64,000 bases of DNA from Aselliscus stoliczkanus. Taxonomy: Eukaryota > Chordata > Mammalia > Chiroptera > Hipposideridae. Made by a program: the position numbers and the translations under genes. Shown here piece by piece: positions 1 to 11,934 of the stretch. The stretch covers positions 93,251,001-93,315,000 of the forward strand of contig CM066729.1 of assembly GCA_033961575.1 (NCBI GenBank), read 5' to 3'. A model generated the notes under the pieces. That model worked only from the letters and a program-made list of their open reading frames with translations. It made no database searches and was not told where the DNA came from. The number at the start of each line of letters is the position of its first letter. Position 1 is the first letter of the stretch.

Positions 1-318
1 TTAGTGGGGTCATATTCTCTCTCAAAGCTCTAGGGAAGGCTATTTTCTTGCCTCTCGTCAGCTTCTGGTGATCACTGGCAGTCTGTCATTCTTAGTTTGT
101 AGAACCATCACTCAAATCTCTGCTTTCCTTTTCACATGGGGTTCTTCCTTGTATGTCTCTCCTTATAAGGACAGTCTTATTGGATTTAAGACCTATCTTA
201 ATGCAATATAAACTCATTTTTACTAAATCTGTCTGCAAAAGCTCTATGTCCAAATAGGGTCACATTCACAGGGATGGGGGTTAAGACTTACTTAATACAT
301 CTTTTAGGGGATACAATT
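1..318 (+). mobile_element. 3' part of a MaLR/MLT1-like LTR
   Basis: The text follows the mammalian MLT1-type LTR pattern: 'ctctagggaaggctattttcttgcctctcgtc', then a 'ccttataaggac' block, 'gggggttaagactt' and a 'ggggatacaat' end. The 5' end lies outside the window. Assignment rests on remembered consensus structure; the subfamily is not determined. Confidence 0.5.
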
Positions 319-345
319 TTATGAGCTACAAAATGAAGGAAAGGA

Positions 346-472
346 AAGCAGGAAGGAAGGAAGGAAGGAAGGAAGGAAGGAAGGAAGGAAGGAAGGAAGG
401 AAGGAAGGAAGGAAGGAAGGAAGGGAAAGAAGGAAGGAAGGAAGGAAAGAAGGAAGGAAGGAAGGAAGGAAA
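346..472. repeat. (GGAA)n microsatellite
   Basis: Nearly uninterrupted GGAA tetramers with a few GAAA variants. The Lys/Glu/Gly/Arg-rich and Pro/Ser/Phe-rich reading frames across it are artefacts of the repeat. Confidence 0.97.
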
Positions 473-844
473 AATAATTACTTATTACTACTGTCAAAAT
501 TTAGGAAGAACAGATTAGACTTCAAATTTACTCAGTTTAGTTTTATTCTAGTTTTTAAAGTTTCTTATTTCAAGATTTTTTTATAAAATACAACAACAGA
601 TTCATGTAGTCATCAAATGAAGGAATGATATTTGTAACTGATTTGAAATTCTGATATTATAGGTCGTTTTCACAACAAAGGTATTTAATTTATTTAATCA
701 TATGGCATTCTATTTTTTATCTTTTATATAAAAGAAGAAAATTAAAGATGCTTAACTGATCTGATTTTCATGTTTAAAAAATATTTCTACATCTATAGTT
801 TTCAGTAGATGACATCTTACCTTATACTGTAGACATGTACTTTT
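473..844. other. AT-rich DNA, nothing recognised
   Basis: No coding frame, RNA gene or repeat family was recognised between the GGAA repeat and the L1 3' end. Confidence 0.5.
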
Positions 845-2935
845 TCTTTAAATTAAATTGTTTATTTGAGATAATTTACTTGAGATAAATAGATTATCAG
901 GCAGTTTTAGAAAATAATACAATGAGATCCCTTATACTCTTGATCTAGTTCCCCCTACAGGTATTATCTTGCAAAACTGTAGTACAGTATCATATCCAGA
1001 TTACTGATATGGGCATAAATCAAGATATAAAATATTTCCAACACCACAAGAACCCTTCATGTTGCCCCTTATAATCACACTTCTCTTCCACCCCCAGCCA
1101 TTCTTTAAATTCTGGCAACCATTAATAGATTTTCTATTTCTATAGTTTTGTCAGATCTAGAATGTTATTTAAGTGGAATCATACAAAATAAAATCTTTAG
1201 GAATTGGCTTTTTTCATTGAGCAAAATTCCCTGGAGATTAGGTAAGGTTATAAATGTATCTCTAGTTTGTTCTTATTTACTTCTGAGTAGTATTCCATGG
1301 TATGGATATAACACAGTTTGTTTAGCCATTCACCAATTGCAGAGCATCTATGTTGCTTCTAGTTTCAGCTATTAAGAAAACTACTGCTAGGGTTGGCTGA
1401 GTGGCTCTGTGGCTAAGCGCTGGCTTCAGAAATCAGCGGCCCTGGTTCGGGTCCCATATATGAGGGCCAGTGACACTGCCCTCAATTAAAAAAAAAGAAA
1501 AAAGAAAAAAAAAAAACTGCTATAAATATTCTTATACAGGTTTTGATGAGAACATGAATTTCATTTTTCTAGGATAAATGCCCAGGAGTGCAATTGCTGG
1601 GCTGTATGGTAGTTGTATGTTTAGTTGTTTTGTTTTGGGTTTGTTTTTTTTTTAACATCAAACTGTTTTTCAAAAATGGTTTACCACTTTACATTCCCAT
1701 CAGAAATGTTTGATGATCAAGTTTCCACATTCTCTCCTGCATGTGGTACTGTCACTATTTTTTATTTTAGCCATTGTGATAGGCATAAAATGACATTCTA
1801 TTTTGATTTCAATTTGCATTTTCCTAACAGCTAATAATGTTGCACATCTTTCCATCTTTTTATTTTCTGGTGTGTATTCTCTTTGATAAAATGTTTTTTT
1901 CATGTCTTTAGCCCATTTTTGAATTGTTAGCTTTTCACTGTTGAGTTTGAAGAGTTCTTTATATATTCTGGAATCTAGTCTTTTGTTGGATTTGTTGCTT
2001 AAAAATATATTTTCTCACTCTGTAGAATGTCTTTCATTCCATTAACAGGGTATTGCAAATGGCAAACATTTCAATGTTTATGCAATGTAATTTATCAATG
2101 CTTTCCTTTTATAAATTATGCTTTTGGTCTCAATCCTAAGAATGTATTTCTTGGCTCTAGGTTCAAAAGTTTTTTCTCTTTGTTTGTTTGTTTGTTTTAG
2201 AGCCCCATACTCTCATAGCCTTATAGCTTATATTTTATCTATGATCCACTTTGAGTTCATTTTGTATAAGGTATGATATTTAACAGAAGCTTTGTTTTGT
2301 TTTGCTTTTTGCATTTTTTTTTTTTTTGGCCGATGGATATCCAGTTGTTCCATTTATTGAAATGGCTTTCCTTCTCAAATGAATTTTGTTTTTACCTTTG
2401 CCAAAAGTTGCTTGAGAACATTGTTGGGAATATTTTTCTGGACTCCTTGTTGTGTTCCATTGATATGTTTCTGTCCCTCTCCCAATACCACAGCCCTTTA
2501 ATACTGGAGCTATATAGCAAATTTTGAAATTTAGTAGACCGCTTCCTCCTGCTTTATACTTCTTTTTCAAAATTACTTGGCTACACTTATTTCTTTGTCT
2601 TTCCATATATCTTTTATAATAAGTTTGTCTTTGTGCACAAAAATACCTTGTGAGGATTATGATAGCAATTGTGTTAAATTTGTATGTCAATTTGGAGAGA
2701 ATCAACACTTTTACTATATCAAATTTTTCAATATATCTCCCTATTTATTTACCTCATTGATTTCTTACATCCACTTTATGTAATTTGCAGAATACAGGTC
2801 CTATACAAAGTTTGTTTGATTTACATTTAAGTATTTTATTTGTTGTGTCATTATAAATGGCATTAGGTTTTTAATTTCCATGTCTATATATTCATTGGTA
2901 GAATATATTTATAACATTTTTCAAACATTAACAGA
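845..2935 (-). mobile_element. Old L1 (L1M-type) 3' half, antisense
   Basis: Read on the plus strand, this is the reverse complement of an L1 3' UTR and the end of ORF2. Hallmarks are 'agtattccatggtatgg', 'tttagccattcaccaat', 'ataaatgcccaggagtg' with 'ttgctgggctgtatgg', and 'ttagccattgtgatagg'. The reading frames are broken. A SINE is inserted at 1390-1515. The L1 3' end is on the left near 845, and divergence suggests an old element. Confidence 0.8.
1390..1515 (+). mobile_element. Short tRNA-derived SINE (bat GGCCGGC type)
   Basis: The head 'gggttggctgagtggctc' carries an A-box-like segment, and 'ggttcgggtccc' is the B box. It is followed by 'gagggccagtgacactgccc' and an A-rich tail. The flanking duplication ACTGCTA (1383-1389 and 1516-1522) shows insertion into the older antisense L1. 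Confidence 0.9.
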
Positions 2936-3480
2936 CTTGGGTGACATCAGCAAGATGGTAGACTAGGAAACTTCACACCCTCATTCTTCCACAAAATCAT
3001 TAAATAAACATCTAAAGACTGCCTGAAATAACTTTATAGGACCCCTGGAAACCAGTGAAAGATCTACAGCACCAAAAAATGTGCCCAATCAAGAAAGAAC
3101 TAAATTCAAACTGTTAAAATATTTTGTGAGAATTTTATTCAGACTTGCCAAAATCCCTTCTTCAGTGTGGCATGGCTTGGTTTGGGGGAATCGGTGGCCC
3201 TGTCCCCAGTTTCTGTTCATGAACTGGCAGAGCAGAGCAGATTTAATTTTCAATATTATAACCTGTCTAAGGGCTGCCTGATTGCCCTCTGTGTTACCTA
3301 ACTCGTTCAGATGGCCGAAACAACTGGTGCTCAGGTCTCAAGCTATAAGAAGCTGCAAAAAGTAGTAGGCATCACTCAGAAAAATAACAGTGGAGCTACA
3401 GACCAGCAAATGCCTGTGGCTAGAGATTATTTAATGAGGGATACAGTAGAACAGTTAAGGCTACCAAGAAAATAAGGTGT
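2936..3480 (+). mobile_element. L1 5' UTR fragment
   Basis: Begins with 'acatcagcaagatggtagac', the usual style of a mammalian L1 5' UTR start, followed by the non-coding, moderately GC-rich text typical of that region. No ORF1 follows. It abuts the left-hand L1 in opposite orientation. The right boundary is approximate. Confidence 0.5.
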
Positions 3481-3639
3481 TAGATTCTTAGTGAAATGGA
3501 CATTTAGAAAGAAGCCTTGTATATGACTGCGTTGTTAAAAATGAGCGCGTGCGCGCGTGTGCATACACACATACATTCAGGAAAGACACGTTCTCAGAAA
3601 AGCCCGGAGAAGAGACTTAATTGCATTCCTCATTTAACT

Positions 3640-3800
3640 TACTCCGTATTCGAAGAGGCAGATACTACTGTACTTTTTGCAAGAGGAAAATGAAACAAAT
3701 GTTACTTAAGTAACTTGCTCAAAGTCACAGAGGTAAAGGCTAGCTGAGCTAGGGTTAAAGAGACTCTCTCCAGAACCTGTGCCACTGAGCTCCATAATCA
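3640..3800 (-). mobile_element. MIR SINE, antisense
   Basis: 'aagtaacttgctcaaagtcacag' and 'agaacctgtgccactgagct' match the reverse complement of the MIR core and tRNA-related head. It is diverged, as expected for this ancient family. Confidence 0.7.
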
Positions 3801-5540
3801 AATGCCTCTCTCCAAGCTACACCTATCAATATGTTACATTTTATGATTTTTTAAATTCATGGATTCTCAATCGTCAATGTTTTAAAGTGAAAAATCCTAT
3901 AAAATTTTCTAACACTTGTTGAGTTTTATCTTTTCCACAAACCCTTTCATGGTCCAAATTTGAAGTACTCCCCTTCCCAGAGATCAAGCATATCTTTAGC
4001 TTATAGGACACAATCTTTTCTTGCTTATATTTTAGTGATTTATAACTTATATTCAATAGACTTCATGTATTCAAAAATTGGGACTTGTTTGTTAATTTCC
4101 TTAACCCTACACAAATAGCAGTTATTAATTCTCCATTTCTATCCCAAATCTCATTCTTTACCTTTATTGATGGGTCAACACATTCTTGTGATAAAATTTT
4201 GACTCCATCTTTAATATTCTATTTCCTTTTATTTTACAAGTTTTCCATTTTCTGTCAATTATGAAATATTATTTTAAATGAAAGTTCTTAATGTTGGCAG
4301 GAATGCAATGAATGATGATCGGATTATAAATTGGCAACAGTTACTAAGAAATAATTTAAGCAATAGGCATAGGGTCCCTTAATGTGTTATATATTCTTTA
4401 ACCTGCTAATTTTAAATTTTGGTAATATTTCTAATTCTTTGCTAGAACATTCTTATAAGGATATGGGAAATACAAGAGTCTACACATACACATATAAATT
4501 ATGGTATTATTTCTTAGTGGAAAATTGAAAACAACCAGAATATTGAGTTGAAAGAAATAACTGAGGTACTCCTTGTGTTTGTTAATATTCTGCCATTAAA
4601 AACTGCTAACTTAGAGTTATTAATATCATGAAAAAAATTATACTTTATAAATAAAATTACACAAACCATTTTTGACAGGCACTCAATAAATATTTTTCTC
4701 AACTGTTCAAAACTCTTTACAGGATAATTATTAAAAGCCAAAGTCATCAATAAATTGTGTTTTCTTAAGGATCATAGCTTTTGACTTAAATATTGACTTG
4801 ATTCTCTCCTAGTGAGGTAAATTGCCTTTCCCGTGTAGTTGTGTGTTAGAGTATTTATTGAAATATGTGTTTTTCAAATTTCAATATTAAAAATACCTTC
4901 AGTCCTCTCTTAAACAGTATCTGTGATACTGGAGGTAGAGAAAAGAAATCAATGATTTTTAAATTAATATCTTTAGTCCCAGGAAGAAGTGATCATATAA
5001 AAGTTGTTGAATAAATATATTTTGACTGAAATTAATATAGTTACATATTATAGGACTTTAATAAAGACATCTCTATGGTCTATCTTAGGTTTCTGGAAAG
5101 TATTAAACATTTCCCATAATAACTAATCTAATAACCACCAACAACAGAATGAAAGACTTTATCACAACCTATTAGTTTTCCTTCTTTTTCACAACATTCA
5201 TCCTGATCATAGTTATCAAAGGACAACTATAATTATAATATATAATATATAATATATAAATAGTTACAGATACAAATGTAGATATAGATATATAGATATA
5301 TGTATATATCAACAATTCCTTAACAGTATATACAAAATACAGGCCAATGTAAAATGTGAACCACAGTTGAGTTCTAAATGTGTGTCACCACAAATATCAG
5401 AAAAATGCCTACTTCTAAAATCATCAGAAGATATTTGATTTAAGCAGAAATAGCATGTTCATCATCTCTGGTATCCTTATTTTTTTGTAGATGTAAAGGA
5501 CAGGAATGTATTTGTTTGTAATTAACTGTGTTTATTCCCC
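3801..5540. other. AT-rich intergenic DNA
   Basis: No convincing gene. There may be highly decayed LINE sequence around 4270-4700. A (TA)n/(GATA)n-like simple stretch lies at 5235-5310. No open frame has protein-like composition. Confidence 0.45.
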
Positions 5541-5930
5541 TTTTAATTTCTGAAAGAGATTTTATAAAATTTGTATTGTTTCTTCCTTAAAACATTGATG
5601 CAGTTTATAACCATGTGCATCTCATATTTTCTTTGTGGGAAGAATTAAATTATGATTTATTTTTAATATAGAGGTATTCAGGTTTTCTATTTGTTCAAAT
5701 TTGGTAAGTTGTGGGTTTTTTTTAGGAATTATCTATTTTATTCATTATTGAAGTTATTTGTAAAAAGTTCATAATATTTTTCACTTTATCCTTTTAATTT
5801 TCATAGATCTATGGTAATATCTACTCCTTCTTATGTTTCCTATCTATTTTTATTCTTCTCTATTTTTTTTACTGAATATCTTTAACACATTATTAAATTT
5901 TGTTGAACTTTTCAGAGTTGCACAAATTCC
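5541..5930 (-). mobile_element. Probable L1 ORF2 fragment, antisense
   Basis: T-rich text such as 'ggtattcaggttttctattt' and 'aggaattatctattttattc' resembles the reverse complement of L1M ORF2 reverse-transcriptase sequence. It is heavily decayed, so this is a pattern-level call. Confidence 0.45.
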
Positions 5931-6189
5931 GTTTTTCCACACTCTCTCTAAAACTTGGTATGGCCAATCTTCATAATGGGTAATGATAACTAATTATTGA
6001 ATATTTTTATATGTTGATTAGCAATCCATATCTCAGCAGTAAGTAATGTTCAGCGAGAAAATAGCAGGAATACATAAGCATGTTGATTTATTAAATAAGA
6101 AATAATTTATTACAAGTGGAAGGAGAGACTTTAATACATAAATATTAACTTTTAATTCTCAACAGTATAAGCAATGAGTCATATTACTT

Positions 6190-6217
6190 AGAGAGAGAAA
6201 GGGAGAGAGAGAGAGAG
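6190..6217. repeat. (GA)n-rich simple repeat
   Basis: Runs of gagaga with a few g/a substitutions. Confidence 0.8.
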
Positions 6218-6447
6218 GTAGGTTGTATGTAGTTTTGTTTCTCAGTTTGAATGCTAAAGGGAGGATAACTAAATTACCTTGATATGGTACATTTGTATGT
6301 GCTAAGAGATATATTTTGTTAATGGTTTTACACATTTGCATGACTAATTTACTATTTTTCTATCATCTTTTCAGAATATTTTACTTGTGAAATCTGACTA
6401 TAATGAGTCTCTTGAGCCTATTTTTTTTCTTTAAAAACAACTTCCCT

Positions 6448-6810
6448 TTTCAGGTATACAGTGCAGTGATCAAGCCTCTACTCCATCCATATATGCCAAC
6501 TGTAATTGAATATATAGACAGTCACAAGATGTGGACTATATGGTGGAAGAGAGTCGAAGGAATTATAATAGATAGTATGATATGGGGGGAGGAAGGGGAG
6601 GGGGGAATTGGGGGAGGGGGGTTGTCACTTTGAGGGGTAAAATGTATAACTTGCACTTTGTTGTATACCTGAAGCTAATTAAAAATATATATAAATTTAA
6701 AAAAATTGATAGATGGAGACTAGGCTTAAGGTGGTGAACAAACAATAAAGTATATAGATGTTGGATTAAAAAAAAAAAAAAAAACAAAAAAAACAAAAAA
6801 AACAAACAAA
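6448..6810 (+). mobile_element. Retroposed unit related to an L1 3' end, with TSDs
   Basis: The 15-bp duplication AAAAACAACTTCCCT occurs at 6433-6447 and 6811-6825, with a long A-rich tail just inside the right copy. The interior contains a G-rich tract (6580-6620) and 'ttgtatacctgaagctaatt', both resembling L1 3' UTR. About 50 bases follow a first A-rich stretch and include AATAAA before the final A-tail. A short L1-antisense-like piece ('caggtatacagtgcagtga') opens the unit. The source is probably L1. Confidence 0.65.
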
Positions 6811-6825
6811 AAAAACAACTTCCCT

Positions 6826-7689
6826 AAATCTCTAAAGTTATTTATTTCCAAAATATCAGACTTTCTATAAGGAGTGAATTTCAAATGCTAGTAATTTAAG
6901 AACAGCAGTTATTATTTTGTACATGATAACGTTAATTAAGGTTTTGTTTGTTTTTTTCCGTAGGCCAGGATTGATTTTCAGCCCAATGGCTTTTAGAGTT
7001 TTATTTAAAACAGGCCTTTTCAGGACCACTGACAATTGCATTTTCTTTGGAGGTAAGAGGCAAGTCCCAGAATTCAGAAAATAAGGCTTCATATCTAAAT
7101 TGTTTTTCTGAGCCACTGTGAAAAAAATGAGAACTGATGGGTCATGTGCCATGTTGATAGCAGGACTCACTTGGTTTCCCATTGTTCCCCCACAGAGCTC
7201 TTAAATCTCATTCATTCTGAAGAAATGTAGAGAAGGCAGTAAGCTTGGCTGATATCAGCAGTAGTAATCAAAGGGCAAAAGGGAAAAGTCATATATTGTT
7301 TCACTATTGGCACTTTATTTCCTCGCATATTGAATTGACTCATTTAATTGACAAATGAATATCTATTTTTATCTCTTTTGTCCTTATGTCTTCCTGATAC
7401 ATTTCTTTTTTCATCATTTAGTTCGCTGTATGTTCAGTTCTTAGGCTATCCACCAATCTAATTAAATCTTAGATAATAGTCTATTCTTTTCTTCATCTAA
7501 AATTTTATATTGATATTAATGGTTCATCTATTACTCTCTGTAGCAACACAGAAAAATTGTAATCTCTTCTTCATGTAGAACACTTCAAGTTATATCAATG
7601 CAATGATCAAATTGCCCTCTAAGTCTTTATTTTAAGACTAAGTATAACTAGTTCCTTCAAATCTCAACTGGACATGTTTTTCTACAATC
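6826..7689. other. Intergenic DNA without recognised genes
   Basis: Mixed-composition DNA. A 105-codon minus-strand frame at 6865-7182 has no recognisable domain and no supporting context, so it is not called as a gene. Confidence 0.4.
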
Positions 7690-8598
7690 AGGGTCACCTT
7701 AACTGGGAATATATTCTATTCTATTTGGTCACTGTCCCTCTCATAGTATATATGAAGGGTTCTCTTTTTACCACACCCTCTCCACTGCTTGTCCTCTCTT
7801 GTCTTTTTGATAATATCCATTTTAGCCAATGTGAGCTAATAGCTCATTGTGGTTTTGATTTGTGTTTTCTGATCATTAGTAATGTTGAGCATCTTTTCAT
7901 GTACCTGTTGGCCATTTGTAAGACTTCTTTGAAAAACTGTTTATTCAGTTCTTCTGCCCATTTTTAAATCTGATTGTTTGGTTTTTAGAATTGCTTTACA
8001 TGAGTTATTCATATGTTAGATATTTGCCCCTTATGAGATATGTGATTTCAAACATATCTCCTATTATGTAGTTTCCTTATAATTTTATAGTTTTTTTTTG
8101 CTGTGTAGAAGTATTTTAGTTTGATGTGTACCATTTATTGATTCTTTGCTTTTGCTTTTGGTGTTATATCCCCCAAAAAAATCATTGCCAAGACCAATTT
8201 CAAGGATACATTTTCCTATATATATTTTTTTAGGAGTATATGGTTTCAAGTTTGATGTTTAAGTCTTCAATTCATTTTGAGTTATCTATTGTGAGTGATA
8301 TAAGTTAGGGGTCCAATATTATTCTCCTGTATGTGGTTATTCAATTTTTACAATACCATATATTGATGAGATTATCCTTTCCCCATTAAGTATTTTTGGT
8401 TCACTTGTCAAATATTAGTTAACCATATATGGGGTGGGCTTACTTTGGGGCTCTTTTTCTGTTCCATTGATCAATGTGTGTATTTGTAAGACAGTCCCAT
8501 ACTGTTTTGATTACTATAAATATGTAGTGTATTTTGAAATAAGGAAGTGAGATGCTTCCAACTTTGTTCTTTCTTCTCAGGGTCTTTTGTTATTCAAT
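7690..8598 (-). mobile_element. L1 ORF2 segment, inverted 5' part of a twin-primed insertion
   Basis: The plus strand shows the reverse complement of L1 ORF2, for example 'ttgatttgtgttttctgatcattag', 'agttcttctgcccattttt' and 'tcaattcattttgagtt'. The segment ends at 'cagggtcttttgttattcaa'. Immediately after, the L1 sequence continues in sense orientation from the ORF2 position adjacent to the far-left end of this block. That arrangement is a 5' inversion. Confidence 0.85.
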
Positions 8599-8862
8599 AC
8601 AAACTTCAGTGCACTATTGGTGGGAGTGCAAATTAGTGCAGCCACTAAGGGAAAACTATATTGAGTTTCCTCAGAACATTAAAAAGAAAAAAAAAACCTA
8701 CCATTTGATTAAGCAATAGCACTGGTATTTATCCAAAGGAAATAAAAACAGGATCTTGAAGAGATATCTGCACTTCCATGTTCATTGCATCATTATTCAC
8801 AATAGCCAAGAAATGGAAACAATCTAACTGTCCACCAATAGATGAGTGGATAAAGATGTGAT

Positions 8863-8903
<41 letters not shown>

Positions 8904-9448
8904 AGATAGAGAGATAGAAATAGAGGAGGAGATACACACAAAATGGAATATTATTTAGCTATGAGAAAGAAAGAAATCCTGCCATTTAAAAGAACATGGA
9001 TGGACCTTGAGTGCCTTATGCTAAATACAATGAATCAGATGGAGACAGACAAAACTGTATGATATCAATTATATGTAGAATATAAAAAAAGAGCTGAAAA
9101 CATAGAATCAGAGAGTAGAATGATAGTTACTAAGGGGTGGGAGGTTGAAGAAATGGGGAGATGATGGTTAAAAGGTATAAACTTCCAATTAGAAGACAAA
9201 TAAGGACTACTATGCAACACAGTGATTATTGTCAACAATACTATATTATGTACATGGAAGTTGCTTTAGAGGGTAGATCTTAAATGTTCTCCCCACATAA
9301 AATACATGATAATTATGTGATGAGATGGAGGTGTTAGATAAGGGTAAGACAGGAATCATTTTGCAATATATGAGTGTATCAAATCAACACATTACACCTT
9401 AAACTTATGCAATATATGTCAATTATATCTCAATAAAACAGAAAATAT
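8599..9448 (+). mobile_element. L1 3' part of the twin-primed insertion
   Basis: Sense L1 ORF2 end and 3' UTR: 'actattggtgggagtgcaaa', 'caatagccaagaaatgg' and 'tccaccaatagatgagtgg', then a 3' UTR ending near 'tatctcaataaaacag'. A (TCTA)n microsatellite has expanded at the 'tggataaagatgtgattcta' site. All frames are broken. Confidence 0.88.
8864..8913. repeat. (TCTA)n microsatellite inside L1
   Basis: Perfect TCTA tetramers followed by a short complementary 'tagataga' run. Confidence 0.95.
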
Positions 9449-9449
9449 A

Positions 9450-10002
9450 CAAGGTGTGATCAAGAAATACAGTGAATGTTTAAATTTAAAAAGTATTACA
9501 GTAAAAGACACATTACCATTAATCCCCCTCAAAATACTCCCTCTCGCTTTGAACACACTCAATCCCATCATTCTTGCCACTTTCTGAATCAGTTTTGGAA
9601 GTCCTCTTTCATGAATGTCTTTAGATGTGCTGTTGTGGCTACCTCAATGTCCAGAATCAATTTAAAACATTTACCTTTCATGGTCATTTTGACTTTGGGA
9701 AAGAGCCAAAAATTGCATGATGCCAGATCCGGTGAATAAGATGGATGAGGACACACAGTAATGTTTTTATTTGACAGATATTGCTGTACTAGAAGTGATG
9801 TGTGACAGTGTTGTCATGATGGAGGATGATTTACGGCACACTTCTCTCATCCATAGCTCACACCTGACTCCACTGAAGAAGCTGAAACTTGTCACACACT
9901 GGTACTAAGTTTCCATGTGCTGCTTCCTCTATTGAAAATCCCTGCCTTTCCATTGGATGGCACTCAGCAGCAGCATTCATTATAGTTTTTGATCACACCT
10001 TA
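9450..10002 (-). pseudogene. Internally deleted mariner-type transposon relic
   Basis: The termini are inverted repeats: AAGGTGTGATCAA at the left and its complement TTGATCACACCTT at the right, with TA-rich flanks. At about 550 bp it is less than half the usual ~1.3 kb. The minus strand encodes a remnant of a transposase C-terminal part, including a YSPDLA-type motif that normally carries the third catalytic Asp, and a HHDNTVTHH-like patch. The N-terminal DNA-binding part is missing. The TIRs differ from those of the 34-35 kb mariner, so this is a separate family. Confidence 0.75.
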
Positions 10003-10253
10003 TATATGAAGTACCCAAGAAATGTTTCAGGTGAGTTCTTCAAAACACCAGATAAAAATAACAGATAGGGGGATGTACCACCACAGAACAGCCAATATTC
10101 TGGAATGAAACAATCAAAATAGACTCTTAAGAATAATTAAGAATTGATGCATTTGGAGGGCACACTGATTCTTAAAAGCATTGCATTTCTGAGAAAAACT
10201 TCAGTAGGAACTGTCAGTGTCTGGGAATGCTACATCAAGAAAATGGAGATGAG

Positions 10254-10364
10254 GGCCGGCTGAGTAAAACGGTGTTTAAGTGCTGGCTTGGGAAGCCAGT
10301 GGCCCTGGTTCGGTTCCACATAAGAGGGCCAGTGACACTGCCCTCAAAAAAAAGAAAAAAGAAA
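10254..10364 (+). mobile_element. Short tRNA-derived SINE
   Basis: A 'gggccggctgagt' head, the anticodon-arm-like palindrome 'ctggcttgggaagccag', a B box 'ggttcggttcc', the 'gggccagtgacactgccct' tail segment and an A-rich end. The 17-bp duplication AAGAAAATGGAGATGAG is perfect (10237-10253 and 10365-10381), so the insertion is young. Confidence 0.95.
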
Positions 10365-10381
10365 AAGAAAATGGAGATGAG

Positions 10382-11901
10382 CTAGAACTTGAAATAAGTG
10401 TAGCTTTTATAAGCGACTTAAAATTCTGTTAAGTAATAAGGAAATTTCTTTATTCCAAATAAAATCATTTACTCCATGTCCCTTCTGTTTGATGTTTGCA
10501 CATTGAAGGGTGATGAGGCGATCCTAGATTAGCATGTGGCAGCACAGCAGGAGATAAACAATTACAACACAATGTGTTCTTGTACTAAATATCATGAAAG
10601 AAAACACATTCTCCTACTTTCCATATGCACAGGAATGTATTAAGTTATGGCTTACTTCATTATACAATATAACAAATGAAACCCTACATTTTAAGTGTAT
10701 ACAAGAATAAGTATATATACATATCTACATTCATGTATAGCTTTATGTATTTTAATAAAATAATGAGCATGGTAGGAAGCTCTATAGTATGTTTTATAGT
10801 AGGTAGGTAATTAATCAGGTAAACCTTTCTCAACATTATTGTACACTATAAAGTTTGCTGTGATATAAAAAAAGAAGATATGTCAATGGATACTTAAATG
10901 TTCAAAGAATAGATGCAGTGTGCACAATATATAAAAATGCCATTATTTTACTTAAAAAACATTGACAAACCCAAGAGAATCCAATGACAAAATATAAAAC
11001 TAGTGTTTATTATTGTAGAATTTCGACAAAAGTGTCAGAAACCCAACACATTGGTTAAGTAGTAAGGGATCCTGAGAATTATTATTTGGGAAAACCTATA
11101 GAGTAAAGAATGTGCTACATATAATACAGGCAGTCATCTTTTGTCTATAGAAGTTGAGTAATGTTCTTAACTTATAAGGTTGAATTATTCGCATAAAAAC
11201 TATCAAGACAATCCAAGGAAAGTCTTTAAGTTATTCCTGTGAATTAATGCTGGAGTTTATTTTGTTTAAGACACTGCTTGCAGCACATAGGGGATATCAT
11301 ATCCCCAGAATATAAAGAAGTCTCTGACATTTTAGTCCTCTATTGCTACTTCACATGTGCACACATTTCCAGAAGTGCCGAAATGTAGTCAAATGGCTGA
11401 AAATGATAAAGCAAGAGTGAACGTACATGATCACCATCCCAAAAGGAGTTAAGTCTCTTTCTCACTGACATTTAGGCGATATGAACTTCAATATTCTCAA
11501 TGGGGAAAAAATGACAATTTCTTGATTGATGAGGAGTTGGTGATGTGGAAATAACTGGCAAGCTCTGGACAATAATCGCAATATATTTCCTTCGCAGTTA
11601 ATATAGCTTCAAAACCGAAGATGCCATAGTAGAATAATTGCAGCATGGTTCTGGGATAATAGAAAGAACTTTAGTACATATCCGTTAATATGTGCAACTG
11701 CTTGCTAAATTCATTTAACAATGTTTTAATTTTTGTATATTTGACGATAAGTAAAATGCTATTTTCCTTATTCCTTTAATTTACTCATACTCCCCTCCCC
11801 CATCACCGCCCTGTAGTTAGATTTCTATGATCTATGTTATTTGCTTTTAGTGATTTCTTTGGTAAATTAAATCTATCAATAAGAGTAATAATAACAATAA
11901 C

Positions 11902-11934
<33 letters not shown>

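Noticed and set aside
321..518. Lys/Gly/Arg/Glu-rich and Pro/Ser/Phe-rich frames
   Set aside because: Direct translation of a (GGAA)n microsatellite. The same applies to frames at 40784-41066, 31677-32024, 48113-48319 and 54475-54669.
2280..2708. 142-codon minus-strand frame
   Set aside because: Falls in a decayed L1 fragment. It is a leftover of ORF2 with many changes, not a gene.
8864..8913. Regular tetranucleotide array as a CRISPR-like repeat
   Set aside because: It is a (TCTA)n microsatellite with no spacers. No CRISPR, operon or prokaryotic signal exists anywhere in the window.
9476..9739. 87-codon plus-strand frame
   Set aside because: Antisense to the transposase remnant of the mariner relic; the real coding strand is minus.
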